From positions 186,001 through 250,000 of the forward strand of contig CAVWFT010000002.1 in the NCBI GenBank assembly GCA_963754445.1: a stretch of 64,000 nt of DNA. The letters run 5' to 3'. Source of the DNA: Bog-473 sp963754445. Its GTDB lineage: Bacteria; Actinomycetota; Acidimicrobiia; Acidimicrobiales; RAAP-2. Every line of letters begins with the position of its first letter. Within the stretch, counting starts at the first letter, position 1. Of this stretch, positions 12,602 through 21,424 are shown one piece after another. The notes below the pieces were generated by a model. It worked only from the letters and a program-made list of their open reading frames with translations. It did no database searches and had not been told where the DNA came from. A program made the position numbers and the translations under genes.

Positions 12602-15600
12602 CAGTTGAAGCTCCTCTCTGCGGCGCGCCGCTCGTCTTCCTCGTCGGACCCGCGCTCGTTGCGGCTGATGTCGATGCCCAGCTCCTCAGCGGTCCGGAAC
12701 ACGTCCTCGTCCAACTCGTGCATTTCGATTTCCCGGCCGTCCACCGCCAGCACCTCGACGTCGAGGCACAGCGACTGCATCTCCTTGATGAGAACCTTGA
12801 AGCTCTCGGGGATGCCCGGCTCGGGGATGTTCTCTCCCTTGACGATCGCCTCGTAGACCTTGACCCGGCCCAGGACGTCGTCCGACTTGATGGTCAACAG
12901 CTCCTGCAGCGCGTACGCCGCTCCGAAGGCCTCGAGGGCCCACACCTCCATCTCACCGAAGCGCTGGCCACCGAACTGGGCCTTCCCACCCAGCGGCTGC
13001 TGGGTGATCATGGAGTACGGGCCGGTCGAGCGGGCGTGGATCTTGTCGTCGACCAGGTGGGCCAGTTTGAGGATGTAGACGTAGCCGACCGAGATCGGGT
13101 TGTCGTAGGCCTCGCCGGTCCGGCCGTTGTAGAGCGTGGCCTTCCCGTCGTCGTGGATCTGCACGTCGCCATTGGCCGAGTCCGAGTTGAGGGTCCCGAA
13201 GACCTGCTTGATCGTCGGGTGCGATCCCGCGTCCTCGACCTCGTCCCAGTGGGCGCCGTCGAAGACCGGGGTGGACACCCAGGCCGCCGGCTGCGTCCGG
13301 GGGCGCGTCTTGCGCTCGGCCCCGTCGCCCTTGGCCGACGTGCCGACACCGTCGTTGACCGTGACGCCCTGCCAACCGTGCCGGGCGGCGTAGCCGAGGT
13401 GCGACTCGAGCACCTGACCCACGTTCATCCGGCTCGGCACGCCGAGCGGGTTCAAGATGATGTCGACCGGCGTGCCGTCGGACAGGTAGGGCATGTCCTC
13501 GACCGGCAGGATCTTCGAGATGACGCCCTTGTTGCCGTGGCGTCCGGCGAGCTTGTCGCCCTCGGAGATCTTGCGCTTCTGGGCCACGTAGACCCGGACC
13601 AACTGGTTGACGCCGGGCGGCAGCTCGTGCGACTCCTCGCGGGAGAACACCCGCACGTCGATCACCTTGCCGTACTCACCGTGGGGCACCTTGAGCGAGG
13701 TGTCACGGACCTCACGGGCCTTCTCACCGAAGATGGCTCGCAGGAGCCGCTCCTCGGGGGTCTGCTCGGTCTCGCCCTTGGGCGTGACCTTGCCGACCAG
13801 GACGTCGCCCGGCTCCACCTCGGCCCCGACCCGGATGATCCCCCGGTCGTCGAGGTCGGCCAGGATCTCCTCGGAGAGGTTCGGGATGTCCCGGGTGATC
13901 TCCTCGGCGCCCAGCTTGGTGTCACGCGCGTCGACCTCGTGCTCCTCGATGTGGATCGACGTCAAGACGTCGTCACGCACGAGACGCTCCGAGAGGATGA
14001 TGGCGTCCTCGTAGTTGTAGCCCTCCCACGGCATGAAGGCGACGAGCAGGTTCTTGCCCAGCGCCAGCTCGCCGTTGTGGGTGGACGGACCGTCGGCCAG
14101 CAGGTCGCCGGTCTCCACCGTCTGGCCCTCGACCACCAGGGTGCGGTGGTTGATGCACGTGTTCTGGTTGGAGCGGCGGAACTTGGAGAGCCGGTAGACC
14201 TTGCGGGCCAGCGGCGTCCCCAGGCGGTCCTTCTGTCCCGACTGGTACTCGACCGTGATCGAGTCGCCCGAGATCTCCGTCACCGTGCCGTTGCCCTCGG
14301 CCAGCAGGACATCGCCGGCGTCACGGGCGGCGCGGGCCTCGACACCGGTGCCGATGTAGGGAGCTTCGGGCACCACCAGGGGCACCGCCTGCTTCTGCAT
14401 GTTGGCCCCCATGAGGGCCCGGTTGGCGTCGTCGTGCTCGACGAAGGGGATCAGCGCCGTCGAGACGGACACGATCTGCTTCGGCGAGACGTCCATGAGG
14501 TCCACCTCGGACGGCGGGACGAAGTCGATTTCCGACGTGGTTCCGTACGAGCCCGCGGCCGCACCCATGCGCACGCCGGTCCCTTGCGGGCCACGGCGCA
14601 CGAGGACGCGCTCCTCGGTGAAGTTCCCGGCCCCGTCCGTCGAGGCGTTGGCCTGGGCGATGACGTGCTCTTCCTCCTCGTCGGCGGCCAGGTACGACAC
14701 CTGGTCGGTGACGCGCCCGTCGACGACGGCCCGGTAGGGCGTCTCGATGAAGCCGTACTCGTTGACCCGGGCGTACGTGGCCAGGGATCCGATCAGGCCG
14801 ATGTTCGGGCCTTCGGGGGTCTCGATCGGGCACATGCGGCCGTAGTGGGACGTGTGGACGTCTCGCACCTCGAAGCCGGCCCGCTCACGGGACAGACCAC
14901 CTGGTCCGAGGGCCGAGAGACGCCGCTTGTGGGCCAACCCCGACAGCGGGTTGTTCTGGTCCATGAACTGTGAGAGCTGCGAGGTCCCGAAGAACTCCTT
15001 GACCGCAGCGACCACGGGACGGATGTTGATCAACGTCTGGGGCGTGATGGCCTCGACGTCCTGGGTGGTCATGCGCTCGCGCACGACCCGCTCCATCCGG
15101 GAGAGACCGACGCGCACCTGGTTCTGGATCAGCTCGCCGACGGAGCGGATGCGGCGGTTGGCGAAGTGGTCCTGGTCGTCGATGCGGTAGGTCGACTCGC
15201 CGTCGGCCATGTGCAGGGCGAGGTGGAGCATGTAGGTGGCCGAGGCCAGGATCTCCGACGGCGACAGGACGGACTGCCCCGGCGCCGGCTTCTCGATCTC
15301 GATCCCGAACAGGTCCGACAGCCGATCGATTTCCGGCCCGAGCTTGCGGTTGAGCTTGTAGCGGCCCACCCGCGTCAGGTCGTAGCGCTTCGGGTTGAAG
15401 AAGGCGTTCTCGAAGTAGACCCGGGCGGCCTCGGCCGAGAGGGGCTCACCGGGACGGGCCCGCTTGTAGATCTCGAGCAGGGCCTCTTCGCGGGTGGGAG
15501 CCAGATTGCGCTCCTTCTCCCACTGCCCTTCGAGGAAGTCGAAGTGCCGCACGAAGCGGTCCAAGAAGGCCTCGTCTCCGTACCCGAGGGCACGCAGCAG

Positions 15601-16191
15601 CACGAAGAGGGACAGACGACGCTTGCGGGCGACGCGGCACCCGGCGGTGACGTCCTTCCCCGGCTTGGCCTCGATGTCGAGCTCGATCCACTCACCGCGG
15701 TAGGGGTGAATGGTCCCCGTGAAGACCGTCTTGGCGTCGCGACCGGGCTGGAAGATGACACCCGGTGAACGGACCAACTGGGAGACGACGACCCGCTCGG
15801 TCCCGTTGACGATGAAGGTGCCGCGGTCGGTCATCATCGGGAAATCCCCCATGAAGACCGTCTGCTCCTTGATCTCGCCGGTGGTGGCGTTGAGGAACCG
15901 GGCGCGCACGAAGACGGGCGCGGCGTAGGTCATGTCCTTTTCCTTGCACTCCTCCACCGAGAACTTCGGCGGCGGACGCAAGTCGGCATCGGTCGGGTCG
16001 AACTCGAGCTCGAGGCTGAGCTGCCCGGTGAAGTCTTCGATGGGACTGATGTCGTTGAACGCCTCGGCGAGACCCTTGTCCAAGAACCACTGAAACGAGT
16101 CGCGCTGAATGGCGATCAAGTCAGGGAGAGGTAGGGCCTCGCTGATGTTGGCGAAGGAGACGCGTTCGGGGCTGCGGGACCGTGAGGACAA
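12601..16191 (-). CDS. rpoB: DNA-directed RNA polymerase subunit beta
   Basis: The 1196-residue beta subunit. The rifampicin pocket reads SQLSQFMDQNNPLSGLAHKR then RLSALGPGG, so the positions whose mutation gives resistance (Asp516, His526, Ser531 in E. coli numbering) carry the sensitive residues. The DNA/nucleotide-binding GRHGNKG and C-terminal GKAQFGGQRFGEMEVWALEA are intact. The start is TTG at 16191: GGAGG lies 9 nt upstream and no ATG or GTG in this frame is better placed. Followed by rpoC with a one-base overlap; separated from rplL by about 370 nt that carry its own promoter candidate. Confidence 0.98.
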
Positions 16192-16399
16192 CGGTCAACA
16201 CCTCCAGAGAGAAAAGACGGCGGAATGAGAGCACTGCGGAACTGCTGAGGGTGAAGCTGAAAGGACTGCGTGAAGAGGGACGGGTGGTCCAGGTCTCGGG
16301 CGGGACCTGGGGGTCGGCGGGCGGATCAGGGCTACGCGGGCGCGCGCCGACACCGGGGAATTACGGAATCGGAGACACGAAGACGCACGGCAACCCGGC

Positions 16400-16428
16400 A
16401 TCCTACCGTGAGACGTGACTGAATACAA
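16400..16428 (-). promoter_or_regulatory. Candidate promoter of rpoBC in the rplL-rpoB spacer
   Basis: On the minus strand TTGTAT (16423-16428) is followed after exactly 17 nt by TAGGAT (16400-16405), a good match to an actinobacterial housekeeping promoter. It would give a leader of about 200 nt before the TTG start of rpoB. The 370-nt spacer 16192-16560 holds only this promoter, the hairpin at 16432-16455 and the rpoB ribosome binding site; no gene is seen. Confidence 0.55.
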
Positions 16429-16431
16429 CCC

Positions 16432-16455
16432 CTCGGCCGCGCCAAGACGGCCGGG
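16432..16455 (-). terminator. Hairpin after rplL, possible terminator or attenuator
   Basis: CGGCCG arms at 16434-16439 and 16448-16453 with an 8-nt loop, about 105-130 nt after the rplL stop. It sits directly upstream of the candidate rpoB promoter, a position where many bacteria partly terminate the rplJL transcript to set the ratio of ribosomal protein to polymerase. The stem is short. Confidence 0.35.
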
Positions 16456-16560
16456 CTGAGTGCCCGGGGACCGAGACAGTATGAGTGTGCCCCCGCCCTC
16501 CGTCAAGGATCCCTGCGGGGACCGGCGAGCATCGAGGCCCGCCAGCCCCCTGAACAGGGA

Positions 16561-16953
16561 CTACTGGATCTCGACGGTGGCGCCGGCCCCTTCCAGGGCC
16601 TCCTTGGCCTTGTCGGCGTCTTCCTTGTTGGCCTTCTCGAGGACGGGCTTCGGCGCCGCCTCGACCAGGTCCTTGGCTTCCTTGAGGCCCAGGCTGGTGA
16701 GGGCCCGCACTTCCTTGATGACCTGGATCTTCTTGTCGCCGGCGCTGGTCAGGATGACGTCGAACTCCGACTTCTCCTCTTCGGCACCGCCGCCGTCGCC
16801 GGCTGCCGGGGCCGCACCAGCGGCCGCCACGGCCACGGGGGCCGCCGCCGTCACGCCGAAGCGCTCCTCGAAGTCCTTCAACAGCTCGCTCAGCTGGATC
16901 ACCGACAGCTCGGCGATTCCGTCGAGAATCTCTTCCTTGGTGAGGGTTGCCAT
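16561..16953 (-). CDS. rplL: 50S ribosomal protein L7/L12
   Basis: The 130-residue stalk protein that recruits translation GTPases. N-terminal dimerisation helices (LTKEEILDGIAELSVIQLSE), an Ala/Gly-rich hinge (about residues 45-58) and the C-terminal domain ending in KEALEGAGATVEIQ with LTSLGLKEAKDLVEAAPKPV are all present. GGAAG lies at a usual distance upstream of ATG 16953. It follows rplJ by 53 nt. Confidence 0.98.
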   Translation of the reverse strand: MATLTKEEILDGIAELSVIQLSELLKDFEERFGVTAAAPVAVAAAGAAPAAGDGGGAEEEKSEFDVILTSAGDKKIQVIKEVRALTSLGLKEAKDLVEAAPKPVLEKANKEDADKAKEALEGAGATVEIQ

Positions 16954-17006
16954 GTGGCTTCCTTTCTTTCCTTCGGTCTCTTTGTGACTCGATCTCGTGC
17001 AGGCCG

Positions 17007-17723
17007 CTACTCGGCCGCTTCCTCCGGCGGGGTGGCCGTCTCGGCTTCTGATGTCTCGGCTTCTGATGTCTCGGCCTCTGGTGTCTCGCCCTCTGATGCC
17101 GCGACCTCGGGGGCTTCCGCCTCGGCCGCCGGGGCCTCGTCCTGCGCCGTCTCGGCTTCCGGAGCTTCGGCGGCCGGGAGCGTCTCCCCGCCGGCCTCAC
17201 GCTGCTCGATGAGCGCCTTGAAGCCGTAGGCCATGTTGCGGGGCAGGGCCTGGAGGAGGCCAGCCATCTGCTGCATCGGGGCGGCCAGGGCACCGGCCAG
17301 GCGGGCCAGCAGGACCTCGCGGGGCGGGAGGTCGGCCAGGGCGGCCAGGTCGGCCGACGAGAGGAGCGAGCCGTCGGCCAGGCCGCCCTTGATCACGAGC
17401 AGCGGGTTGGCCCGGGAGAAGTCCCGCAGGGCCTTGGCCACCGCACTGATGTCGCCGTCGACGAAGGTCAGCGCCGTCGGGCCGCTCAGGTACTCCGAGA
17501 GCGGCTGGTAGTCGCCACCGTCGATGGCGATGCGGACCAGGGTGTTCTTGAAGATCCGGTAGTCGCCGCCAACGCCCTCGAGGGCGATGCGGAGTTCGGC
17601 CAGCTCGGCCACGCTCAGTCCCCGGTACTCGCTGACGATCTGCGCCGTCGCCGCGCCCATGCGCGTCTTGACCTCGTCGACGATCTCGACCTTGTGCGCT
17701 CGTGCTGCATTCTGCGTTGCCAT
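17007..17723 (-). CDS. rplJ: 50S ribosomal protein L10 with acidic C-terminal extension
   Basis: Stalk base protein that carries L7/L12 dimers and usually autoregulates the rplJL transcript. The family core covers about residues 1-172 (AHKVEIVDEVKTRMGAA, SEYRGLSVAEL, FKNTLVRIA). After it comes a roughly 65-residue Glu/Ala/Thr/Ser tail ending in PPEEAAE with a repeated five-residue unit (SEAET type) encoded by perfect 15-nt repeats. Total 238 residues against 165-180 in most bacteria. GGAGG lies 6 nt before ATG 17723. Confidence 0.97.
   Translation of the reverse strand: MATQNAARAHKVEIVDEVKTRMGAATAQIVSEYRGLSVAELAELRIALEGVGGDYRIFKNTLVRIAIDGGDYQPLSEYLSGPTALTFVDGDISAVAKALRDFSRANPLLVIKGGLADGSLLSSADLAALADLPPREVLLARLAGALAAPMQQMAGLLQALPRNMAYGFKALIEQREAGGETLPAAEAPEAETAQDEAPAAEAEAPEVAASEGETPEAETSEAETSEAETATPPEEAAE
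17041..17100 (-). repeat. Four 15-bp tandem repeats inside rplJ
   Basis: Units 17041-17055, 17056-17070, 17071-17085 and 17086-17100 (plus-strand unit TCGGCTTCTGATGTC); the first two are identical and the other two differ at one to three bases. They encode the SEAET-like repeats of the L10 tail and could change copy number without frameshift. Confidence 0.95.
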
Positions 17724-17755
17724 CGTTGTCCTCCACCGGGATCAACCGGCTGCGG

Positions 17756-17880
17756 GCCAGGATCTCCGGTGAGCAACGGCGCAGCACGGCTGCGCCGTGC
17801 GGCATGTCGTCGCCTCGTCAGGCGGGCCTTGCGGCCGCTTCCGCACCCGAGGGTGCACCGGAGGTCTGTGGCGTCGGATT
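17756..17880 (-). promoter_or_regulatory. L10 leader RNA candidate
   Basis: The 5' leader of rplJ. It contains a CACAGACCTCCGGTGC-like segment resembling the L10-binding kink-turn part of known leaders, then GC-rich hairpins. Two hairpins near the 3' side exclude each other: 17784-17790/17794-17800 (GCACGGC) and 17778-17784/17790-17796 (GGCGCAG). The L10-L12 complex binds such leaders in many bacteria to control rplJL. Match is by eye only. Confidence 0.5.
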
Positions 17881-17899
17881 CAGTGCCCGTTCCGTTGGT

Positions 17900-17933
17900 C
17901 CCGGACGGTTCGCGAGCGAACCGGATGTCCGGG
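17900..17933 (-). terminator. Strong bulged hairpin between rplA and the rplJ leader
   Basis: Inner arms GGTTCG/CGAACC (17907-17912, 17917-17922) with a 4-nt loop and outer arms CCCGGAC/GTCCGGG (17900-17906, 17927-17933), interrupted by a 4-nt one-sided bulge. Thirteen base pairs in all, 75 nt after the rplA stop. It may end the rplKA transcript or belong to the folded rplJ leader. Confidence 0.5.
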
Positions 17934-18007
17934 CGGAGGGCTGTGCGGGAGATACTACCTGGTCGGCCGGGGGTCCTTCGACCGGCCCGGGGGGTGCGGA
18001 AACCGGA

Positions 18008-18730
18008 TCAGGCCGTGGCGGCGAGCTCCTCGTCGCCGAAGCGGGCCCGGGTCGGGTCGATGTGGATGCCGGGGCCCATGGTGCTCGAGACGGTGGCCGA
18101 CAGGAAGTAACGGCCCTTGGCCGACGGCGGCTTGGCCCGCTGCAGCTCGTCGATCACGGCCTGGATGTTGGCCAGGAGCTGCTCGTGGGTGAACGAGGCC
18201 TTGCCGACGCGGATGTGCACGTTGCCCACCTTGTCGGTGCGGTACTCCACCCGGCCGCCCTTGAACTCGCCGACTGCCTTGCCCACGTCGGTCGTCACGG
18301 TGCCCGTCTTGGGGTTCGGCATGAGGCCGCGGGGACCGAGGACGCGGCCGAGCGTGCCGACCTGGCCCATCAGGTCGGGCGTGGCGATGGCGATGTCGAA
18401 ATCGAGGAAGCCGCCGTTGATCTTGGCCACCAGGTCGTCGGCTCCGACCTCGTCCGCACCGGCGGCCCGGGCCTCGGTGGCCGCCTCACCGGCGGCGAAC
18501 ACGGCCACCCGCACCGTGGTGCCGGTGCCCGAGGGCAGGCTCAAGGTGCCACGGACGATCTGGTCGGCCTTGCGGGGGTCGACGCCCAGGCGGACGGCCA
18601 ACTCGACCGTCTCGTCGAACTTGGCGCTGGCCAGGTCCTTGACCATGTCGACGGCCTCGCCGACCGCGTAGAGCTGCTCGCGGTCGACCTTGCTCAGGCT
18701 TTCCTTGTACTTCTTCCCGTGCTGGGCCAT
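18008..18730 (-). CDS. rplA: 50S ribosomal protein L1
   Basis: A 240-residue L1 protein of the ribosomal L1 stalk; in many bacteria also represses its own operon. Signature GRVLGPRGLMPNPKTGTVT is intact, as are KFDETVELAVRLGVDPRKADQ and FTHEQLLANI. It lies about 100 nt after rplK, the conserved L11-L1 order, and an AGGAAGAG precedes the ATG. Nothing unusual is seen. Confidence 0.98.
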   Translation of the reverse strand: MAQHGKKYKESLSKVDREQLYAVGEAVDMVKDLASAKFDETVELAVRLGVDPRKADQIVRGTLSLPSGTGTTVRVAVFAAGEAATEARAAGADEVGADDLVAKINGGFLDFDIAIATPDLMGQVGTLGRVLGPRGLMPNPKTGTVTTDVGKAVGEFKGGRVEYRTDKVGNVHIRVGKASFTHEQLLANIQAVIDELQRAKPPSAKGRYFLSATVSSTMGPGIHIDPTRARFGDEELAATA

Positions 18731-18831
18731 CGTCGTTCTCTCTTCCTACTGCTGCGTCGTCGTGCGCGGTGCGGTGGTGATGCGGGGCGCGTCTCCTCGG
18801 TGCGAGCGGACGCGGTGGGGCGATGCGGTGG

Positions 18832-19263
18832 TCAGCCCGCGACCTTGATGCCCATGGAACGGGCGGTGCCGGCCACCTGCTTCTTGGCCGCCTCGAGGTC
18901 GTTGGTGTTGAGGTCCTTCATCTTCGTGTTGGCGATCTCGGCCAGCTGGGCGTCGGTGATCGTGCCCACCTGCTCACGGCCCGTGGTGGCGGCGCCCTTG
19001 GGCAGGCCGGCGGCCTGACGGAGCAGGACCGGGGTCGGCGAGGTCTTCAGCACGAAGCTGAAGGTGCGGTCCTCGTAGATCGTGATGTCGACGGGGACGA
19101 CCTGGCCACGCATGTTCTCGGTGGCGGCGTTGTACTGCTTGCAGAACTCCATCGTCTGCACGCCGTGTGGCCCGAGCGCCGTTCCGACCGGCGGCGCGGG
19201 CGTGGCCCCGCCTGCCTCGAGCTGGATTTTGACGACGGCCAACACTTTCTTCTTCGGTGGCAT
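18832..19263 (-). CDS. rplK: 50S ribosomal protein L11
   Basis: A 143-residue L11, part of the GTPase-associated centre. N-terminal domain KVLAVVKIQLEAGGATPAPP with GTALGPHGVQTMEFCKQYN, C-terminal RNA-binding domain with TSPTPVLLRQAAGL. AAGGAG is 7 nt upstream of ATG 19263. It follows nusG by 71 nt, in the usual nusG-rplK-rplA order. Confidence 0.98.
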   Translation of the reverse strand: MPPKKKVLAVVKIQLEAGGATPAPPVGTALGPHGVQTMEFCKQYNAATENMRGQVVPVDITIYEDRTFSFVLKTSPTPVLLRQAAGLPKGAATTGREQVGTITDAQLAEIANTKMKDLNTNDLEAAKKQVAGTARSMGIKVAG

Positions 19264-19334
19264 CGGGTGTCTCCTTACTTCGATCTTCTCGTAGCTGCGA
19301 ACGTGTCTTGGGGGGCGAGTGCGACGGCGGACGC

Positions 19335-20330
19335 CTAGAGCTTGGCGACCTGGCTGAACTCGAGCTCGACCGGGGTCTCCCGGCCGAAGATGTTGACCAG
19401 CACCTTGAGCTTGAGCTGGTCCTCGTTGATCTCGGCGATCTGGCCCGAGAAGTCCGCGAACGGACCTTCCTTGACCCGCACCGTCTCGTCGACTTCGTAC
19501 TCGAGACGCGGACGGCTGCGCTTGGTCGGACTGCCCGCCTCGGCACCCTCGACCTTGACCTGGAGGATGTTCTCGACCTCACGCCGGCTGAGGGGTGTCG
19601 GCTTGGTGTTGGGGCCGACGAAGCCGGTCACGCCGGGCGTGTTGCGGATGGCACCCCAGGTGTCGTCGTTCATGTCGCAGCGCACGAGCAGGTAGCCCGG
19701 AAAGACCTTCTTCTGGACGGTGACTTTCTTGCCACCCTTGAACTCGACGACGTCCTCCATCGGGATGACGACCTCGAACACCCGGTCCTCGAGGCCCCGG
19801 GAGGCGACGACGTTGCCCATGTTGCCCTTCACCTTGTTCTCGTAGCCCGAGTAGGTGTGCACGACGTACCAACGACCGGGCCGGTCGTAGGGACTCTCGA
19901 CGGGGACGATCTCTTCTTCCTCGTCGCCGTCCGCGCCCCAACCACCGAGCTCGTACTCGCCGTCCTGGGCCTCGGTGGCATCGACCACGAGGTCGGGCTC
20001 GCCGTCCGTGGAGATGGACGCCGCGACCTCGTCGGCGACTTCTTGCGCCACCTCTTCGGCCAGCTCCTCGACGATGGCCTCGACCACGGCCTCTTCGACG
20101 ATTTCCTCCACGATCTCTTCCACCAGCTCTTCGGCGGCTTCCTCGCCGATCGCCTCGGCCACGGCCTCGGTGACCTCTTCGATTTCTTCTTCCAGATCCG
20201 TATTCATGGCTGCCACCTCGGGTGCCTCGTCGTTCTCGGCGTCTTCGAACGCCAGGGCCTCGGTGACGTCTTCCTCACCGCTGGCGTTGGCCAGCTCTTC
20301 TTCTGCGGTTTCGTGCGTCATATCAGTCAT
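19335..20330 (-). CDS. nusG: Transcription termination/antitermination factor NusG with long acidic N-terminal extension
   Basis: Binds RNA polymerase through its NGN domain and Rho or ribosomal protein S10 through its KOW domain. The core begins near residue 152 (GRWYVVHTYSGYENKVK) and ends with a KOW segment (EGPFADFSGQIAEI). Before it come about 150 residues dominated by Glu, Ala and Val (EELVEEIVEEIVEEAVVEAI), likely one or more long acidic helices. Other actinobacteria also have acidic NusG extensions, but this one nearly doubles the protein (331 residues against about 180). ATG 20330 is chosen; Met42 is an internal alternative that would still leave 110 extra residues. Confidence 0.95.
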   Translation of the reverse strand: MTDMTHETAEEELANASGEEDVTEALAFEDAENDEAPEVAAMNTDLEEEIEEVTEAVAEAIGEEAAEELVEEIVEEIVEEAVVEAIVEELAEEVAQEVADEVAASISTDGEPDLVVDATEAQDGEYELGGWGADGDEEEEIVPVESPYDRPGRWYVVHTYSGYENKVKGNMGNVVASRGLEDRVFEVVIPMEDVVEFKGGKKVTVQKKVFPGYLLVRCDMNDDTWGAIRNTPGVTGFVGPNTKPTPLSRREVENILQVKVEGAEAGSPTKRSRPRLEYEVDETVRVKEGPFADFSGQIAEINEDQLKLKVLVNIFGRETPVELEFSQVAKL

Positions 20331-20369
20331 GGCTCGCCTGCTCGGTTCGTTGCTCGGTGAGGATTCGGA

Positions 20370-20693
20370 CTACCTGGTGAAGAGATCGGTGATCAGCTTC
20401 CCGAAGGCGAGGTTCAGCACGAAGATGAGGCTGATCATGATGATCAGCGTCGTCAGCACGACCGAGGTGTAGTTGATGAGCTCGGCCCGGGAGGGCCAGG
20501 CGACCTGGCGCATCTCGTCGCGGACCTCTCGGACGAACTGCACGGGCGTGGACCGCTTGCGGACGGGGGCGCCGCCCTTCTGCTGGCGCTGCGCCTTCGT
20601 GGCAGTGCCCGCGGCGGCGCGACGAGTCGATGGAGACCCGTCGGCCTCCATCTGCCCTTGGCGCTGCATCATGCGCTTGGTCTCGCGGTTCAC
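20370..20693 (-). CDS. secE: Preprotein translocase subunit SecE
   Basis: A 107-residue single-span SecE: a polar basic cytoplasmic part, the conserved amphipathic segment FVREVRDEMRQVAWPSRAEL and one membrane helix (VVLTTLIIMISLIFVLNLAF). Starts at GTG 20693 with GAGG 8 nt upstream. It holds SecY in the Sec translocon. Position between tRNA-Trp and nusG is the usual one. Confidence 0.97.
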   Translation of the reverse strand: MNRETKRMMQRQGQMEADGSPSTRRAAAGTATKAQRQQKGGAPVRKRSTPVQFVREVRDEMRQVAWPSRAELINYTSVVLTTLIIMISLIFVLNLAFGKLITDLFTR

Positions 20694-20769
20694 GGCTGTC
20701 GCCTCACTCGGTCAGTGTTGGTTTTTTCAGCGTTCGGTTTCGGCGTTCGTCCTGCTGGTGCGTCCGGAG

Positions 20770-20842
20770 CAGGGCAGGAGGGACTCGAACCCCCAACCGC
20801 CGGTTTTGGAGACCGGTGCTCTACCAGTTGAGCTACTGCCCT
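20770..20842 (-). tRNA. tRNA-Trp (anticodon CCA)
   Basis: Acceptor AGGGCAG (20836-20842) pairs with CTGCCCT (20771-20777); the anticodon loop is CTCCAAA; the T arm carries GGTTCGAGTCC. No CCA is encoded. Location before secE is conserved across bacteria. Confidence 0.97.
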
Positions 20843-20869
20843 CGGTGGGGTGCCTTCCGTTGCCGTCGG

Positions 20870-20907
20870 GCAGGTCGTTCTTCCCCCTGACCTGGGGAAC
20901 GGCCTGC
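20870..20907 (-). terminator. Hairpin between rpmG and tRNA-Trp
   Basis: Long imperfect inverted repeat: GCAGG/CCTGC, CGTT/AACG and CCCC/GGGG arms around a 7-nt loop, about 38 nt after the rpmG stop. Likely ends the tRNA-Thr, tRNA-Met, rpmG transcript. Confidence 0.5.
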
Positions 20908-20944
20908 CAGAGTAGCACCGGCGAGGACGGGACGGCTCGGCGCC

Positions 20945-21109
20945 TTAGCGGGTCTCCTTGTGCAGGGTGTGCTGGCGGTCCCAGCGGCAGAACTTCTTCA
21001 TCTCGATCCGCTCGCGGTCGTTGAGCTTGTTCTTGGTGGTGATGTAGTTCCGGCGCTTGCACACCTCGCAGGCCAGGGTGACCTGGACCCTCTTCTCGTT
21101 CTTGGCCAT
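20945..21109 (-). CDS. rpmG: 50S ribosomal protein L33
   Basis: A 54-residue L33 read from ATG 21109 (AGGAAGGA about 8 nt upstream) to TAA 20945. It begins MAKNEKRVQVTLACEVCKRR and ends HTLHKETR. The first zinc pair CEVC is present, but the second pair reads CRWD instead of CxxC, so only three of four cysteines remain; Asp could still act as ligand. Flanked by tRNA-Met upstream and tRNA-Trp downstream. Confidence 0.95.
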   Translation of the reverse strand: MAKNEKRVQVTLACEVCKRRNYITTKNKLNDRERIEMKKFCRWDRQHTLHKETR

Positions 21110-21156
21110 CTTGTGAATCCTTCCTAGTCGCTGCCCGGGTTTCCCGACCCCGGGCT

Positions 21157-21233
21157 TGGTAGCGGCGGCGGGACTCGAACCCGCGACAACACGATTATGA
21201 GCCGTGTGCTCTGACCAACTGAGCTACGCCGCC
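21157..21233 (-). tRNA. tRNA-Met (anticodon CAT, elongator type)
   Basis: Acceptor GGCGGCG pairs with CGCCGCT (one G-T); anticodon loop CTCATAA; T arm GGGTTCGAGTCCC; CCA is encoded (21157-21159). The first pair and the anticodon stem fit elongator Met rather than initiator, though an Ile-lysidine species cannot be fully excluded. Confidence 0.93.
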
Positions 21234-21240
21234 AGGGGCG

Positions 21241-21313
21241 AGCCCCCTGTCGGAATCGAACCGACGACACCAGCCTTACCATGGCTGTGCTCTGCCGACT
21301 GAGCTAAGGGGGC
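21241..21313 (-). tRNA. tRNA-Thr (anticodon GGT)
   Basis: Acceptor GCCCCCT (21307-21313) pairs with AGGGGGC (21242-21248); anticodon loop ATGGTAA; T arm CGGTTCGATTCCG. No encoded CCA. First gene of the minus-strand tRNA/ribosomal block. Confidence 0.96.
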
Positions 21314-21424
21314 GCCGCGGGTTCTTTCCGCGAGCGGTCAATGATAGCCAGGGGACGGCAGGTACTGCCCAACAGGCCGGCTGAGCTTCCCCGGGTTTGC
21401 CCACGTCAACAGTACCATCGCCCG

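Noticed and set aside
21157..21313. tRNA pair as an integration site
   Set aside because: No integrase and no duplicated tRNA end in the neighbourhood; the tRNAs are part of the conserved rpmG-secE-nusG block.
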